64,000 bases of DNA from Bradyrhizobium sp. Ec3.3 (GTDB lineage Bacteria > Pseudomonadota > Alphaproteobacteria > Rhizobiales > Xanthobacteraceae), in NCBI RefSeq assembly GCF_000472925.1, contig NZ_AXAS01000036.1:1-64000 (forward strand), written 5' to 3'. Shown one piece after another: positions 48,480 through 56,649 of the stretch (positions are counted from its first letter, which is position 1; each line of letters starts with the position of its first letter). A program made the position numbers and the translations under genes. The notes under the pieces were generated by a model. That model saw nothing but the letters and a program-made list of their open reading frames with translations. It was not told the DNA's origin and ran no database searches.

Positions 48480-49496
48480 ATGGACCAGAACGTTCTTGCA
48501 CATGCATACGCGCCCGACCTCGTGGTCGAGGACTTCATGATCCCGAGCGACACGGCCGGCATTTCGCTTCACCTGCGCAACAAGCGAGCCGCCGCGCAAA
48601 AGGCTTTCTCCGCCGAGCGCACCATCCTGATGGTGCATGGCGCGACCTATTCGTCGGCAAGCCTTTTCGATGTGCCGCTTGGCGGCCGCTCCTTCATGGA
48701 TCATCTCGCCGTGCAGGGCTACGACGTCTTCGCACTCGACGTACGCGGTTATGGCGGATCGACCCGGCCGCCGGAGATGAACGCACCGGCGCAGGACTCC
48801 GAGCCCCTTGTTCGCACCGATGTCGCCGTGCGCGACCTCACCAGTGCGGTCGAGCACATCCTCAAGCGCCGCGGCATCCCGCGCCTCAATCTCGTCGCCA
48901 TGTCCTGGGGCGGCTCGGTGGCCGGTGCCTACACCGCTAGCAACAACGGCAAGGTCCTGAAGCTCGCGCTGATTGCGCCGCTGTGGCTGCTGAAAACCCC
49001 TGCTCCGATCGATTCTGGAGGTGCCCTCGGCGCCTATCGCAAGGTCCCTGTGCTGGATTTCAGGGAGCGCTGGCTTGCGGCTGCGCCGGAGGCCGCGCGT
49101 GAGAGCCTTGTCCCGGAAGGCTGGTTCGAGCGCTGGGCGGAGGCCTCACTCGCAACGGATGCGCAGGGTAATGCCGAACGCCCCCGCGTGATGCGCGCGG
49201 TGAACGGTCCCATCCAGGATATCCGCGACTACTGGGCTGCCGGCAAAGCGTTCTATGACGCGAGCGATATTCGCGTCCCAGTGCTCCTCGTCCACGCGGA
49301 ATGGGACCGGGACGTGACCATGGCTTCAACGCAGGACTTCTTCCTCTCGCTCAAGCGGGCGCCATATCGGCGATGGGTGGAAATCGGCGAAGGCACGCAC
49401 ATGGTGCTCCTCGAAAAGAACCGCCTGCAGGCCTTCGATGCCGTCAGTCAGTTCCTCGCCGAGGCGTACGCTCCGGCCGCTACTCCGCGAGGATGA
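48480..49496 (+). CDS. Alpha/beta-fold hydrolase
   Basis: Hydrolase of 338 aa. The oxyanion HGATYSSASLF segment, nucleophile Ser in AMSWGGSVAG, Asp in HAEWDRDVTM and His in GEGTHMVLL form the catalytic Ser-Asp-His triad. Relatives cleave C-C bonds or esters. AAAGGAGAGCAATC before the ATG at 48480 is a strong ribosome-binding site. It is likely cotranscribed with the MBL-fold gene 16 bp upstream. The substrate is not known. Confidence 0.9.
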   Translation: MDQNVLAHAYAPDLVVEDFMIPSDTAGISLHLRNKRAAAQKAFSAERTILMVHGATYSSASLFDVPLGGRSFMDHLAVQGYDVFALDVRGYGGSTRPPEMNAPAQDSEPLVRTDVAVRDLTSAVEHILKRRGIPRLNLVAMSWGGSVAGAYTASNNGKVLKLALIAPLWLLKTPAPIDSGGALGAYRKVPVLDFRERWLAAAPEAARESLVPEGWFERWAEASLATDAQGNAERPRVMRAVNGPIQDIRDYWAAGKAFYDASDIRVPVLLVHAEWDRDVTMASTQDFFLSLKRAPYRRWVEIGEGTHMVLLEKNRLQAFDAVSQFLAEAYAPAATPRG

Positions 49497-49990
49497 CCCT
49501 CGGCCCGCGCCATCCATGATTGCGTCGTATGATGGCGTCGCGCTCGGACGCCCGACAGGGTCTGCGACCGACATCCCAGTGCGCGGAGCTGGCCGCGCAT
49601 CTGGACCGACGCGCGGAGGGAACAGGTGTCAGTTGAACAGATCCGGCTCCGCTTCGGTGATCCAGTCCCAGAGCGGCTGGAAGCTGAAATAGCCGCCCCT
49701 GTGCGTCCCCACCTGGCTTGAGGTCAACTTGGCGATCTCATGCGGGATCGGCTTTGTTGTGCCGGCCGCGTCCGCAAGCAATTGCGTCCGCGCCCCGGCT
49801 GGACACCCGGAACAGGATATTGCCAGGACGACCGCCGCCGGACTCTGATCTTGACGGGGAAAAAATTTCGATTTGAGACCACTATTTTTTTGACCTCTTC
49901 CTACGGATCGGCATGATGGCTGCGCGAGTGGCAAGTTTGGCACTCCCCTCTGATCCGCCGTAGAGTGAGCCCTGGGTTGGATTGCATGCC
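49497..49990. other. Intergenic stretch with a possible remnant gene on the minus strand
   Basis: No sound gene is seen on the plus strand. On the minus strand a frame ending at 49629 has a protein-like last 55 residues (HEIAKLTSSQVGTHRGG, then FQPLWDWITEAEPDLFN) but no start. It may be the tail of a gene whose front was lost near 49,850. The sequence was not recognised. Confidence 0.3.
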
Positions 49991-51781
49991 ATGGTGCAAG
50001 AGCCGCCCATCCGAGTTGAACGTCGGTTGGCGGCGATATTGGCCGCTGACGTGGCGGGCTATTCGCGGCTAATGCATCATGACGAAGAAGCCACGCATGC
50101 CAAACTGACAACGCTCCTCGCGGACGGTGTCATACCCGCAATCTCCGCACACGGCGGTCGCATTGTGAAGAATACGGGTGACGGGTTCTTGGCGGAGTTT
50201 CCAAGCGCGGTCGAGGCCGTTCGCGCCGCTGTCCAATTCCAAAGCCGCATCGGAGAACTTACAACCGCCGATGCGGAAGACAGGCGGATAGCTTTCCGTG
50301 TCGGCATCAATGTTGGCGACGTGATTATCGAGCCGCACGACGTTTTTGGCGACGATGTAAATATTGCGGCGCGGCTTGAAAGCATCGCAGAACCCGGAGG
50401 CATTTGCATCTCGTCCTCTGCTTACGACCATATCCGAGGCAAGATCAGCGCTGAGTTTGTTGATCTGGGTGAGCAGAATCTCAAAAATATAACCCGCCCG
50501 ATCCGCGCCTATGCAGCGGTCCTGGATGGGCGCAGCCCGACGACACAGGTTGACGGCATCAGGCCGGGCCCGCTTCCGCCACCTCGTCTTTCAATTGTTG
50601 TGCTGCCCTTCGCCAACGTCAGTGGCGATCCCGAGCAAGACTACTTCGTCGATGGTGTGACGGAGAGCCTTACTACGGACCTGTCACGCATCGCACGCTC
50701 ATTTGTGATCGGTCGACACACCGCTTTTACATACAAGGGCAAATCGGTTGATCTTAAACAGATCGGTCACGAATTGAATGTCCGCTACGCTCTAGAAGGC
50801 TCTGTGCAGCGTGGCGACAGTCGACTGCGCGTAAATGTCCAGTTGGTAGACACGGAAACGGGCACGCATCTTTGGGCCGATCGTTTTGACAAACCTATTG
50901 GCGATTTATTCGACATGCAGGACGAGATTGTATCGCGGCTTGCGAACACACTGAAAGGCGAACTAATTGCGGTAGAGGCGCGGAGGTCACAGCGCTCGAT
51001 ACACCCCGATGCAATGGACCTGAATTTTCAAGGCCAAGCCTACATTTACAAGGGGATTACCGCCAAGAACATGAGCACAGCGCGCCACTTTTTCAAACGT
51101 GCTTTGGCAGTCGATACCCGAAGTGTCTCGGCGCTGGTCGGAATGGCAATGGTCGATCTTCTAACTGCGGCTGGCTTGCTGAGCGAGGACCGGATCGCAC
51201 GGTTCTTAGCCGCCGAAGAAATGGCGAACGACGCCTTGTCGATTTATCCTAACCATGCAACGGCTCATTGGGTGCTGGGTGGCGTCTACATCTATACGGA
51301 CCGTGTTACGCAAGGGGTTTCCGAATGCGAAGAGGCGTTGCGGCTCGATCACAACGCCGCCTGTGCTCATGGTTTTATTGGTTTGGCCAAATACTATATG
51401 GGTCGGGCCGCCGAGACAGAAGGCCATGTGCTTGAAGCCCTCCGCCTATCTCCCCGCGACAAAACTGTCTACTTGTGGACGAGTTCTGTGGCGATAGCCA
51501 AGTTACAACTCGGTCTAGACGCCGAAGCCGCAGTCTGGCTACGACGAACCGTTGAAGCCAATCGCAATTTTGCTTTCGGGCATTTTTTGCTCGCTGCTAC
51601 GCTAAGCTTGCTTGGTGCCCTCGATGAAGCGCAAGCCGCCGTGAGAGCAGGACTTGCGCTCGACCCAGACTTTACTATTCGGCGCATCACTGCAACCCGG
51701 CTAAGCGACAATCCAACTTACCTTACTGGGCGGGAGCGCATCTGTGAGGGTATGCGCCTAGCCGGGATACCGGAGGGGTGA
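49991..51781 (+). CDS. Class III adenylate/guanylate cyclase with TolB-like and TPR domains
   Basis: Signalling protein of 596 aa. The class III cyclase domain covers about 8-175: LAAILAADVAGYSRLM with the first metal Asp, IVKNTGDGFLAEF with the second, and FGDDVNIAARLES with the transition-state Asn/Arg pattern. TolB-like residues 200-320 (LSIVVLPFANVSGDPEQDYFVDGVTESL) and a C-terminal row of TPR helices follow. The same TolB-TPR body follows a winged helix in the gene at 2044-3603. No transmembrane helix is seen. The ATG at 49991 is used; a TTG at 49982 would add three residues. Confidence 0.92.
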   Translation: MVQEPPIRVERRLAAILAADVAGYSRLMHHDEEATHAKLTTLLADGVIPAISAHGGRIVKNTGDGFLAEFPSAVEAVRAAVQFQSRIGELTTADAEDRRIAFRVGINVGDVIIEPHDVFGDDVNIAARLESIAEPGGICISSSAYDHIRGKISAEFVDLGEQNLKNITRPIRAYAAVLDGRSPTTQVDGIRPGPLPPPRLSIVVLPFANVSGDPEQDYFVDGVTESLTTDLSRIARSFVIGRHTAFTYKGKSVDLKQIGHELNVRYALEGSVQRGDSRLRVNVQLVDTETGTHLWADRFDKPIGDLFDMQDEIVSRLANTLKGELIAVEARRSQRSIHPDAMDLNFQGQAYIYKGITAKNMSTARHFFKRALAVDTRSVSALVGMAMVDLLTAAGLLSEDRIARFLAAEEMANDALSIYPNHATAHWVLGGVYIYTDRVTQGVSECEEALRLDHNAACAHGFIGLAKYYMGRAAETEGHVLEALRLSPRDKTVYLWTSSVAIAKLQLGLDAEAAVWLRRTVEANRNFAFGHFLLAATLSLLGALDEAQAAVRAGLALDPDFTIRRITATRLSDNPTYLTGRERICEGMRLAGIPEG

Positions 51782-51817
51782 CGCCCGTAATCTGACAACG
51801 CTGCGGAGAAGCCTACC

Positions 51818-52195
51818 ATGCAGTTGTCTAAGGTCGCCGCTTTAGCGCTTATCGTTGACTGTCTAAGCATACTGTCCGTGTCTTCGGCGCAGGCCGCTCC
51901 TGAATGTTCAGTTTCCGGGACACTGACGGATTGGGGCGAGAATTCGACCGCCGACATTGACCTCACGTCCGGGGGAAGTTGCCAATTTCCAATCAGAATG
52001 CGCGGCACGGTAAGTGGCTCGGACATCTCTCAAAAGCCGTCACACGGCAAGCTGAAAAGGCTCAACCCGTCAACGTTCGAGTACAAGGCGAAGGCCAAAT
52101 ATAAGGGGAGCGATACTTTTGCCATCAAAGCAACGGGTCAGGGGCCGACGGCTTCTGGCACGTCGGTAATCACTGTGCACGCGACGATGAAATAG
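51818..52195 (+). CDS. Secreted hypothetical protein with Ig/cadherin-like fold
   Basis: Protein of 125 aa with a signal peptide (ALALIVDCLSILSVSSAQA). The mature part has two cysteines (CSVSG and GGSCQF) and beta-rich repeats. The KPSHGKLKRLNPSTFEYKAKAKYKGSDTFAIKA block looks like the tail of a cadherin/Ig-like domain found in secreted matrix proteins. It is 36 bp downstream of the cyclase gene on the same strand. Function unknown. Confidence 0.7.
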   Translation: MQLSKVAALALIVDCLSILSVSSAQAAPECSVSGTLTDWGENSTADIDLTSGGSCQFPIRMRGTVSGSDISQKPSHGKLKRLNPSTFEYKAKAKYKGSDTFAIKATGQGPTASGTSVITVHATMK

Positions 52196-52362
52196 CGTCC
52201 ATTGCAGCGTTTGGAGGCGGCATGACGCCACGATACCTCGCGGACCACGGCGATGGTTTCAACCGTACGAACGGGGACTGTTACCACCAGCGTTACACCT
52301 GATCGGAGGGTGGTCGCTCGCCGAAGCTCGTTTGATTCGCAAATTTGCTAGCAAGATCAAGC

Positions 52363-52448
52363 TGGTGGGGGAGGCAGGACTCGAACCTGCGAAGCCATGA
52401 GGCGGCTGATTTACAGTCAGCTCCCTTTGCCACTCGGGACACTCCCCC
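52363..52448 (-). tRNA. tRNA-Tyr (GUA anticodon)
   Basis: Long-variable-arm tRNA on the minus strand: acceptor GGGGGAG pairs with CTCCCCC, anticodon stem-loop CTGACTGTAAATCAG gives GUA, the variable arm is CGCCTCATGGC-type, and the T-arm is GCAGGTTCGAGTCCTGC. CCA is encoded (52363-52365). No mobile-element gene adjoins it. Confidence 0.95.
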
Positions 52449-52660
52449 GCTCGACGGCAGCACAATCGGACCGGACCTTGCCGGCGGACCGAAACGGCCA
52501 TGGAGACGTGAAGACCGCGACTGCCCGAAGGGACACGGGGCGCGGCCGGGCGCGTTTATGGGCGAAGCGGCGGGGCAAAGTCAACCGAGCTAAGCAGCTA
52601 AAATCACCTCTTTGGACACCCAAATTGCCAACTTTCGGAACCCGTGAGACAAGCGAGCCC

Positions 52661-53491
52661 ATGAACGATCGCAAATTTGCCCAGAAAACCCGGCGCGGCG
52701 GGGCTAAGCCCTTCAACAAAGGCGCAAAATCCGCGTCCCGGCCGGCCTGGCGCGACCGTGATTCGCACTCTGACGGGCCGGTCATCCTCTATGGCTGGCA
52801 CACCGTCACGATGGCGCTGCAAAACCCCGAACGGCGGATCCGAAAGCTGACGCTGACCGAGAATGCGGCCCGCCGCCTCGCCGAGGAGAACATCGAGACC
52901 CGTATCGCCCCCGAGATCGTCCGCCCCCAGGAGATCGACCGGCTGCTCTCGCCCGATGCCGTGCACCAGGGCCTGCTGGCGGAGGCCGATCCCCTGCCCT
53001 CGCCTGACATCGAGACCCTGGAGCAGGAAGGCATGGTGCTGGTGCTCGACCAGATCACTGACCCGCACAATGTCGGCGCGATCCTGCGCTCCGCCGCGGC
53101 CTTCGCCGTGAAGGCGATCGTCACCACCGCGCGCCACAGCCCCGAGGCGACTGGCGTGCTGGCGAAAGCCGCTTCCGGCGCGCTCGAGCTCGTGCCGATC
53201 GTGACCGTGCAAAATCTCGCCCGCGCGCTGACCGCGCTCAACGAGCGCGGCTTCCAGACCGTCGGGCTCGACAGCCAAGGCAGCGAGGATCTCTCCGAGG
53301 TCGCTTTGCGCGAGCCGCTCGCGCTGGTGCTCGGCGCCGAAGGCAAGGGCCTCAGGCAATTGACGCGCGAGACATGCAGCGTGGTGGCGAGGCTCGACAT
53401 GCCCGGCGAGATCAAGAGCCTCAACGTCTCCAACGCCGCCGTGCTGTCGTTGTACGTCGGCGCGAGCCGGCTCGGGCTGATGAAGCGCTGA
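52661..53491 (+). CDS. rlmB: TrmH-family 23S rRNA (guanosine-2'-O-)-methyltransferase
   Basis: SPOUT-class RNA methyltransferase of 276 aa, most like RlmB, which methylates G2251 of 23S rRNA in the peptidyltransferase region. An N-terminal substrate-binding domain precedes motif 1 (DQITDPHNVGAILRSAAAF), motif 2 (LVLGAEGKGL) and motif 3 (IKSLNVSNAAVLSLY), which together form the knotted SAM site. The first 40 residues are basic and disordered. The ATG at 52661 begins MNDRKFAQKTRRGG; the longer frame from 52397 runs through tRNA-Tyr sequence and is not real. The gene ends at the terminator at 53505. Confidence 0.9.
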   Translation: MNDRKFAQKTRRGGAKPFNKGAKSASRPAWRDRDSHSDGPVILYGWHTVTMALQNPERRIRKLTLTENAARRLAEENIETRIAPEIVRPQEIDRLLSPDAVHQGLLAEADPLPSPDIETLEQEGMVLVLDQITDPHNVGAILRSAAAFAVKAIVTTARHSPEATGVLAKAASGALELVPIVTVQNLARALTALNERGFQTVGLDSQGSEDLSEVALREPLALVLGAEGKGLRQLTRETCSVVARLDMPGEIKSLNVSNAAVLSLYVGASRLGLMKR

Positions 53492-53504
53492 ATTCGAGAC
53501 AAGC

Positions 53505-53538
53505 AAAACGCCCGTCCGCGTGATGCGAACGGGCGTTT
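53505..53538. terminator. Bidirectional terminator between rlmB and secreted-protein gene
   Basis: AAACGCCCGT at 53506-53515 pairs with ACGGGCGTTT at 53529-53538 across a 13-nt loop. A-run on the left and T-run on the right allow termination from both sides. It ends the rlmB gene (53491) and the convergent gene at 53566. Confidence 0.85.
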
Positions 53539-53565
53539 CGTGATTCAACTCAACCGATCAGGCAA

Positions 53566-54024
53566 TCAGTAATAGCGGCGCAGCACGCGATGGCCGTGGT
53601 AACGGTACGGCGCGTAACGATAGCCATAGCGCGGGCCGTAGCCATAGTGCACGCGCGGCAGATAGCCGTAGCGCGGACCGTAGCCGTAGCGATACGGACG
53701 GTAGTAGGGATAGGCGGGCGCTGCGACGGCCGCGCCATAGCCGTAGGGCCGCGGGGCATAGTTCACGACAGCGTCTTCCTGGTAGGTCGGATACGGGGCA
53801 AACGCGCCGGGGCCGGTGTAGGTCGGACCCTGGTTGACGTAGTAATACTGCGTGCTCGGCTCGGCGAGGCGGTCAAAGCCCCAGCCGCCGCAGCCGGTGT
53901 TGCAGCCCGAATAGACCGGTGCAACTGGCGCCACACAGGGGCTCCAGCCGCAAGCCATGGCAGGCGCTGCCCCCACCACCATCACGGCTGCCGCCGCGAC
54001 CAATCCTGAAATCATCTGACGCAT
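53566..54024 (-). CDS. Secreted Gly/Tyr-rich hypothetical protein
   Basis: Exported protein of 152 aa with a signal peptide (ISGLVAAAAVMVVGAAPAMA) and four cysteines soon after it (ACGWSPC and GCNTGCGG). The C-terminal half is a repeat-like series of Tyr, Gly, Arg and Pro (YRPYRYGYGPRYGYLP). Proteins like this are common in Bradyrhizobium and may be surface or envelope components; their function is unknown. AGGAGAG before the ATG at 54024 marks the start; a longer frame to 54171 is not likely. Confidence 0.75.
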   Translation of the reverse strand: MRQMISGLVAAAAVMVVGAAPAMACGWSPCVAPVAPVYSGCNTGCGGWGFDRLAEPSTQYYYVNQGPTYTGPGAFAPYPTYQEDAVVNYAPRPYGYGAAVAAPAYPYYRPYRYGYGPRYGYLPRVHYGYGPRYGYRYAPYRYHGHRVLRRYY

Positions 54025-54082
54025 TACTCTCTCCTGTAGATTTCCGTTTGTTGGATTTTGCTTGGGTATGATCTGCCTGGAC

Positions 54083-54577
54083 TTACCTGTGCAGCTCATG
54101 ATTGCCGGGCGCCCCCGCGTGAGGCGACGGGTGGACACGACGATGCGGATCGACGGCGATCTGCGGTGCAAGGATCACCGGCGGCGGATCGGCCGGCACA
54201 TCCACCTGCGGCGGCAGCGGCGCCGATTGCACGCCCCAGCTCCGGTAGTAGCTCTCGGCCGGCTGCGGCACCTTGCGGTTCGCCGGCGGCTCGACCTCGA
54301 GGCGGCCGTAGCCGGGCCGCAAGCCCATGCTCGGATAGTAATGGCCGACATCGCTCGGCTGCCGTTCGCCGATGTAGCGCCCACCATAGATCGTGGGCTG
54401 CACCTGCACGTTCTTCGCCAACCCCCATTCGCCTACGACGACGGTGTAGGAGGCATCGATGCCGTTGATGATGACGGGCACGCCGGGACGGCCTGGAATC
54501 ACGATGTCGAAGCCCTCGCTGGCAAGCGCCGTCGCGGGCAGTCCGACCAAAAGCGCAAGCAGCGCGACAGCGCGCAT
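54083..54577 (-). CDS. Secreted hypothetical protein
   Basis: Exported protein of 164 aa with a signal peptide (VALLALLVGLPATALA). The first mature part, GFDIVIPGRPGVPVIINGIDASYTVV, is beta-rich; the C-terminus is Pro-rich (PPQVDVPADPPPVI) and probably unstructured. It is 58 bp upstream of the Gly/Tyr-rich gene and probably in one operon with it. Related proteins occur beside each other in rhizobial genomes, but their function is unknown. Confidence 0.72.
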   Translation of the reverse strand: MRAVALLALLVGLPATALASEGFDIVIPGRPGVPVIINGIDASYTVVVGEWGLAKNVQVQPTIYGGRYIGERQPSDVGHYYPSMGLRPGYGRLEVEPPANRKVPQPAESYYRSWGVQSAPLPPQVDVPADPPPVILAPQIAVDPHRRVHPSPHAGAPGNHELHR

Positions 54578-54888
54578 AAGAGGGTCCCGGGTTGATCGGC
54601 CGAGAACCTATCCGATCACCACAGTCAGAGTGTTAAGGCAGGCCGCTGAAATTCCGGTAAGCCTAACGCGTAAGGATCGGCGGGCGCTCAAATGCGCTCG
54701 GCGGCGCTATCGAAGCGTTAACGGCAACCGGGCGGCGCCCATCGCATGACGCCTTGCTGCGCGGTTGCGTGGCAGCAAACAAACATCCTGCACGGGTTCA
54801 CGTCGATGTGACCCTGCGGGCGACAAACCGCGGAACCACTGCTCCACGTCGTACTTACCCAAGGTCTCAACCACATGGAGCAAATGCC

Positions 54889-55362
54889 ATGACGAGCCCC
54901 AAACTTCTTGGCGCGGCGGCCCTTTTCGCGTCCGCGCTGGCGACACCTGCCTTCGCGCAAACCATGACCGACAACCCCCGCTGCACGGGTCTCTTCCAGG
55001 ACCCCGGCTGCCAGTACATGACTCCCGGCACGGCCGCCGATCGGCGCTATCGTCGCCGCCACGCCGCCTATCGGCAGGCGAATCCGAATGATCAGACCGG
55101 CTTCTGGCCGGCCGATGCGGCTGGCGCTGTCGCCGGCGCCGCCGTCGGCACCGCGGCCGCCGTGACGGGTGCTGCCGTTGGCACTGCGGGCGCTATCGCA
55201 ACAGCGCCGTTCGGAGGCTGGAACAACTCCTACGCCTATTATGACCAGGGCGGCCCCGCCTGGCACGGCGACTGGAACAGCTACGCCGCCCGCAACGGCA
55301 TCGTTTGCAGGCCCGGCACCTGGATCAAAGGTGACGACGGCCGACGGCACCTCTGCCAGTAG
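54889..55362 (+). CDS. Secreted hypothetical protein with Gly/Ala-rich segment
   Basis: Exported protein of 157 aa with a signal peptide (LLGAAALFASALATPAFA). The mature part has cysteines at PRCTGLFQDPGCQY, a long AVAGAAVGTAAAVTG stretch that may insert into or span a membrane, and a C-terminal GIVCRPGTWIKGDDGRRHLCQ block with two more cysteines. It is divergent from the secreted protein at 54083-54577, 311 bp away. Function unknown. Confidence 0.75.
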   Translation: MTSPKLLGAAALFASALATPAFAQTMTDNPRCTGLFQDPGCQYMTPGTAADRRYRRRHAAYRQANPNDQTGFWPADAAGAVAGAAVGTAAAVTGAAVGTAGAIATAPFGGWNNSYAYYDQGGPAWHGDWNSYAARNGIVCRPGTWIKGDDGRRHLCQ

Positions 55363-55387
55363 GAGGTTCGCTTTCAGCTGAATGGTT

Positions 55388-55415
55388 CAGGCGGCCCTCG
55401 GGCCGCCTGTTTTTC
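55388..55415 (+). terminator. Rho-independent terminator
   Basis: CAGGCGGCCC-TC-GGGCCGCCTG (55388-55409) followed by TTTTTC. It ends transcription of the secreted-protein gene whose stop is at 55362. Confidence 0.92.
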
Positions 55416-55540
55416 AATGCTTGCGCGACTCCCTTGAAACAGCGCCGGCGGGTTCTGGCACTTTTCGGACAAGTCTGGTAAGGCGACCGCACACCAGCGG
55501 ATCCGCCGGCACCAAACCGGCGGCTTTTCGTGGTCAAGTC

Positions 55541-55615
55541 GCCGGCTTAGCTCAGCGGTAGAGCAGCGGTTTTGTAAACCGAAGGTCGGGGGTTCAATCC
55601 CCTCAGCCGGCACCA
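55541..55615 (+). tRNA. tRNA-Thr (UGU anticodon)
   Basis: Acceptor GCCGGCT pairs with AGCCGGC, D-arm AGCTCAGCGGTAGAGC, anticodon loop TTTGTAA giving UGU, T-arm CGGGGGTTCAATCCCC, CCA encoded (55613-55615). A partial copy of the 3' 26 nt lies at 56111-56136, suggesting past integration at this tRNA. Confidence 0.95.
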
Positions 55616-55673
55616 CTTCGCCCAACTGAAAATTATACCTTGGCTCGGCAAAGGTTTCAGTCGCGACGGCCTC

Positions 55674-56072
55674 ATGTCAGAAGATTTCTCTCGGCTCGAC
55701 GAGTTTTTTCACGCGAAAGTCGATGCGCCTGACGAGGCTTTCGATCTGATCTTCATGTTGGACGCCGATGACTGGGTGGCGCTCGATCTAGCTTGGTCAG
55801 AACGACCAGCGCATTGGCGGCGAGACTGTGCCTATGTACTCCATTATGGGCCACCCGCGGGATGCATACCTCTCTTGCAGCGAGCGATCTTTGATCTTGA
55901 AGAGGATGTCGCGATTGAGGCGGCGATTAGCCTGTCCATCCAATTACGTGAGACGGGACACACGAGTGTTTCTGAAAATGTTGGAGCCAAATTCATCGAA
56001 CTCGCGGGGCGCCCCGATGCAAAGGACCATGAGGAGCTGCAGCAATTGGTGAGAACCATCGACAGCCTTTGA
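55674..56072 (+). CDS. HEAT-repeat-like hypothetical protein
   Basis: Acidic protein of 132 aa beginning MSEDFSRLDEFFHAKVDAP. Helical pairs such as GCIPLLQRAIFDLEEDVAIEAAISLSIQLRE resemble HEAT-like repeats, and the size and composition are reminiscent of immunity proteins, though no family was recognised. It is the only gene between tRNA-Thr (ends 55615) and the copy of the tRNA 3' end (56111), so it may be carried by a small integrated element. It is probably transcribed from its own promoter in the 58-bp gap. Confidence 0.6.
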   Translation: MSEDFSRLDEFFHAKVDAPDEAFDLIFMLDADDWVALDLAWSERPAHWRRDCAYVLHYGPPAGCIPLLQRAIFDLEEDVAIEAAISLSIQLRETGHTSVSENVGAKFIELAGRPDAKDHEELQQLVRTIDSL

Positions 56073-56110
56073 CGTCCGACCGCCATCGAGGAACGCTCCG
56101 TGCGGACCGC

Positions 56111-56136
56111 GGGTTCAATCCCACTCAGCCGGCAGC
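56111..56136 (+). repeat. Partial copy of tRNA-Thr 3' end
   Basis: GGGTTCAATCCC-A-CTCAGCCGGCAGCA matches tRNA-Thr nucleotides 55590-55615 (GGGTTCAATCCCCTCAGCCGGCACCA) with one inserted base and one substitution. It is in direct orientation and lies 495 bp beyond the tRNA. Such copies are left when an element integrates into the 3' end of a tRNA gene. Confidence 0.75.
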
Positions 56137-56167
56137 AGCTTCCCGGCCGAATACTGGCCTGCTCGCC

Positions 56168-56341
56168 TCATCCATCCGGCTTGACTGTACTGGCGGCGCG
56201 ATCGCGCAGCAGGTCGGCTTCGAGATCGAGGACGATGTGTTGCAACAGACGCGCGGCAAGCGGGTCCGTCACCTCCTGCGCCAAAATCCTGTAGCGGGCG
56301 ATCTCGCTTTCACGCTCGTCGAAACCTGCATCTGTGACCAT
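56168..56341 (-). CDS. Short helical hypothetical protein (57 aa)
   Basis: Acidic, helical protein MVTDAGFDERESEIARYRIL with TDPLAARLLQHIVLDLEADLL and a short end. GGGAGGG lies 6 nt before the ATG at 56341, a strong ribosome-binding site, which supports translation. Short proteins of this pattern are frequent in Bradyrhizobium as lone genes. It lies just outside the tRNA-Thr repeat and runs toward it. Confidence 0.68.
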   Translation of the reverse strand: MVTDAGFDERESEIARYRILAQEVTDPLAARLLQHIVLDLEADLLRDRAASTVKPDG

Positions 56342-56480
56342 CGCTGCACCCTCCCAGCAGACTGACGCGAAGGGCCCGCAGATCGTTTCGCTAGAATTTT
56401 CCGATCATTTTTCATGGTTCACAGCTCGTAAATAATGTCGACTGGCGTTCGTCCCGCAGCAGGACAGTCTCGAGACGATC

Positions 56481-56534
56481 AAAAAAACGGCCTCAGCATC
56501 TGGGGGCCCTGGTGGAGGCTTAATGCTGAGGCCG
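56481..56534 (-). terminator. Rho-independent terminator of the quinoprotein gene
   Basis: Read on the minus strand, CGGCCTCAGCAT pairs with ATGCTGAGGCCG (56523-56534 and 56488-56499) across a 23-nt loop and is followed by T7 (56481-56487). It lies 116 bp past the stop of the gene at 56650. Confidence 0.88.
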
Positions 56535-56649
56535 CACGTCCGCGCCGGTGTCAAAACGGCACGCCGGCAAGCTGCTCTGCTTCGCGGGTTCCCGCACTTG
56601 CTTATGTGAATCCGGTTGCGCCCCGCTCATGAGCCACAGGCGCCCAACT

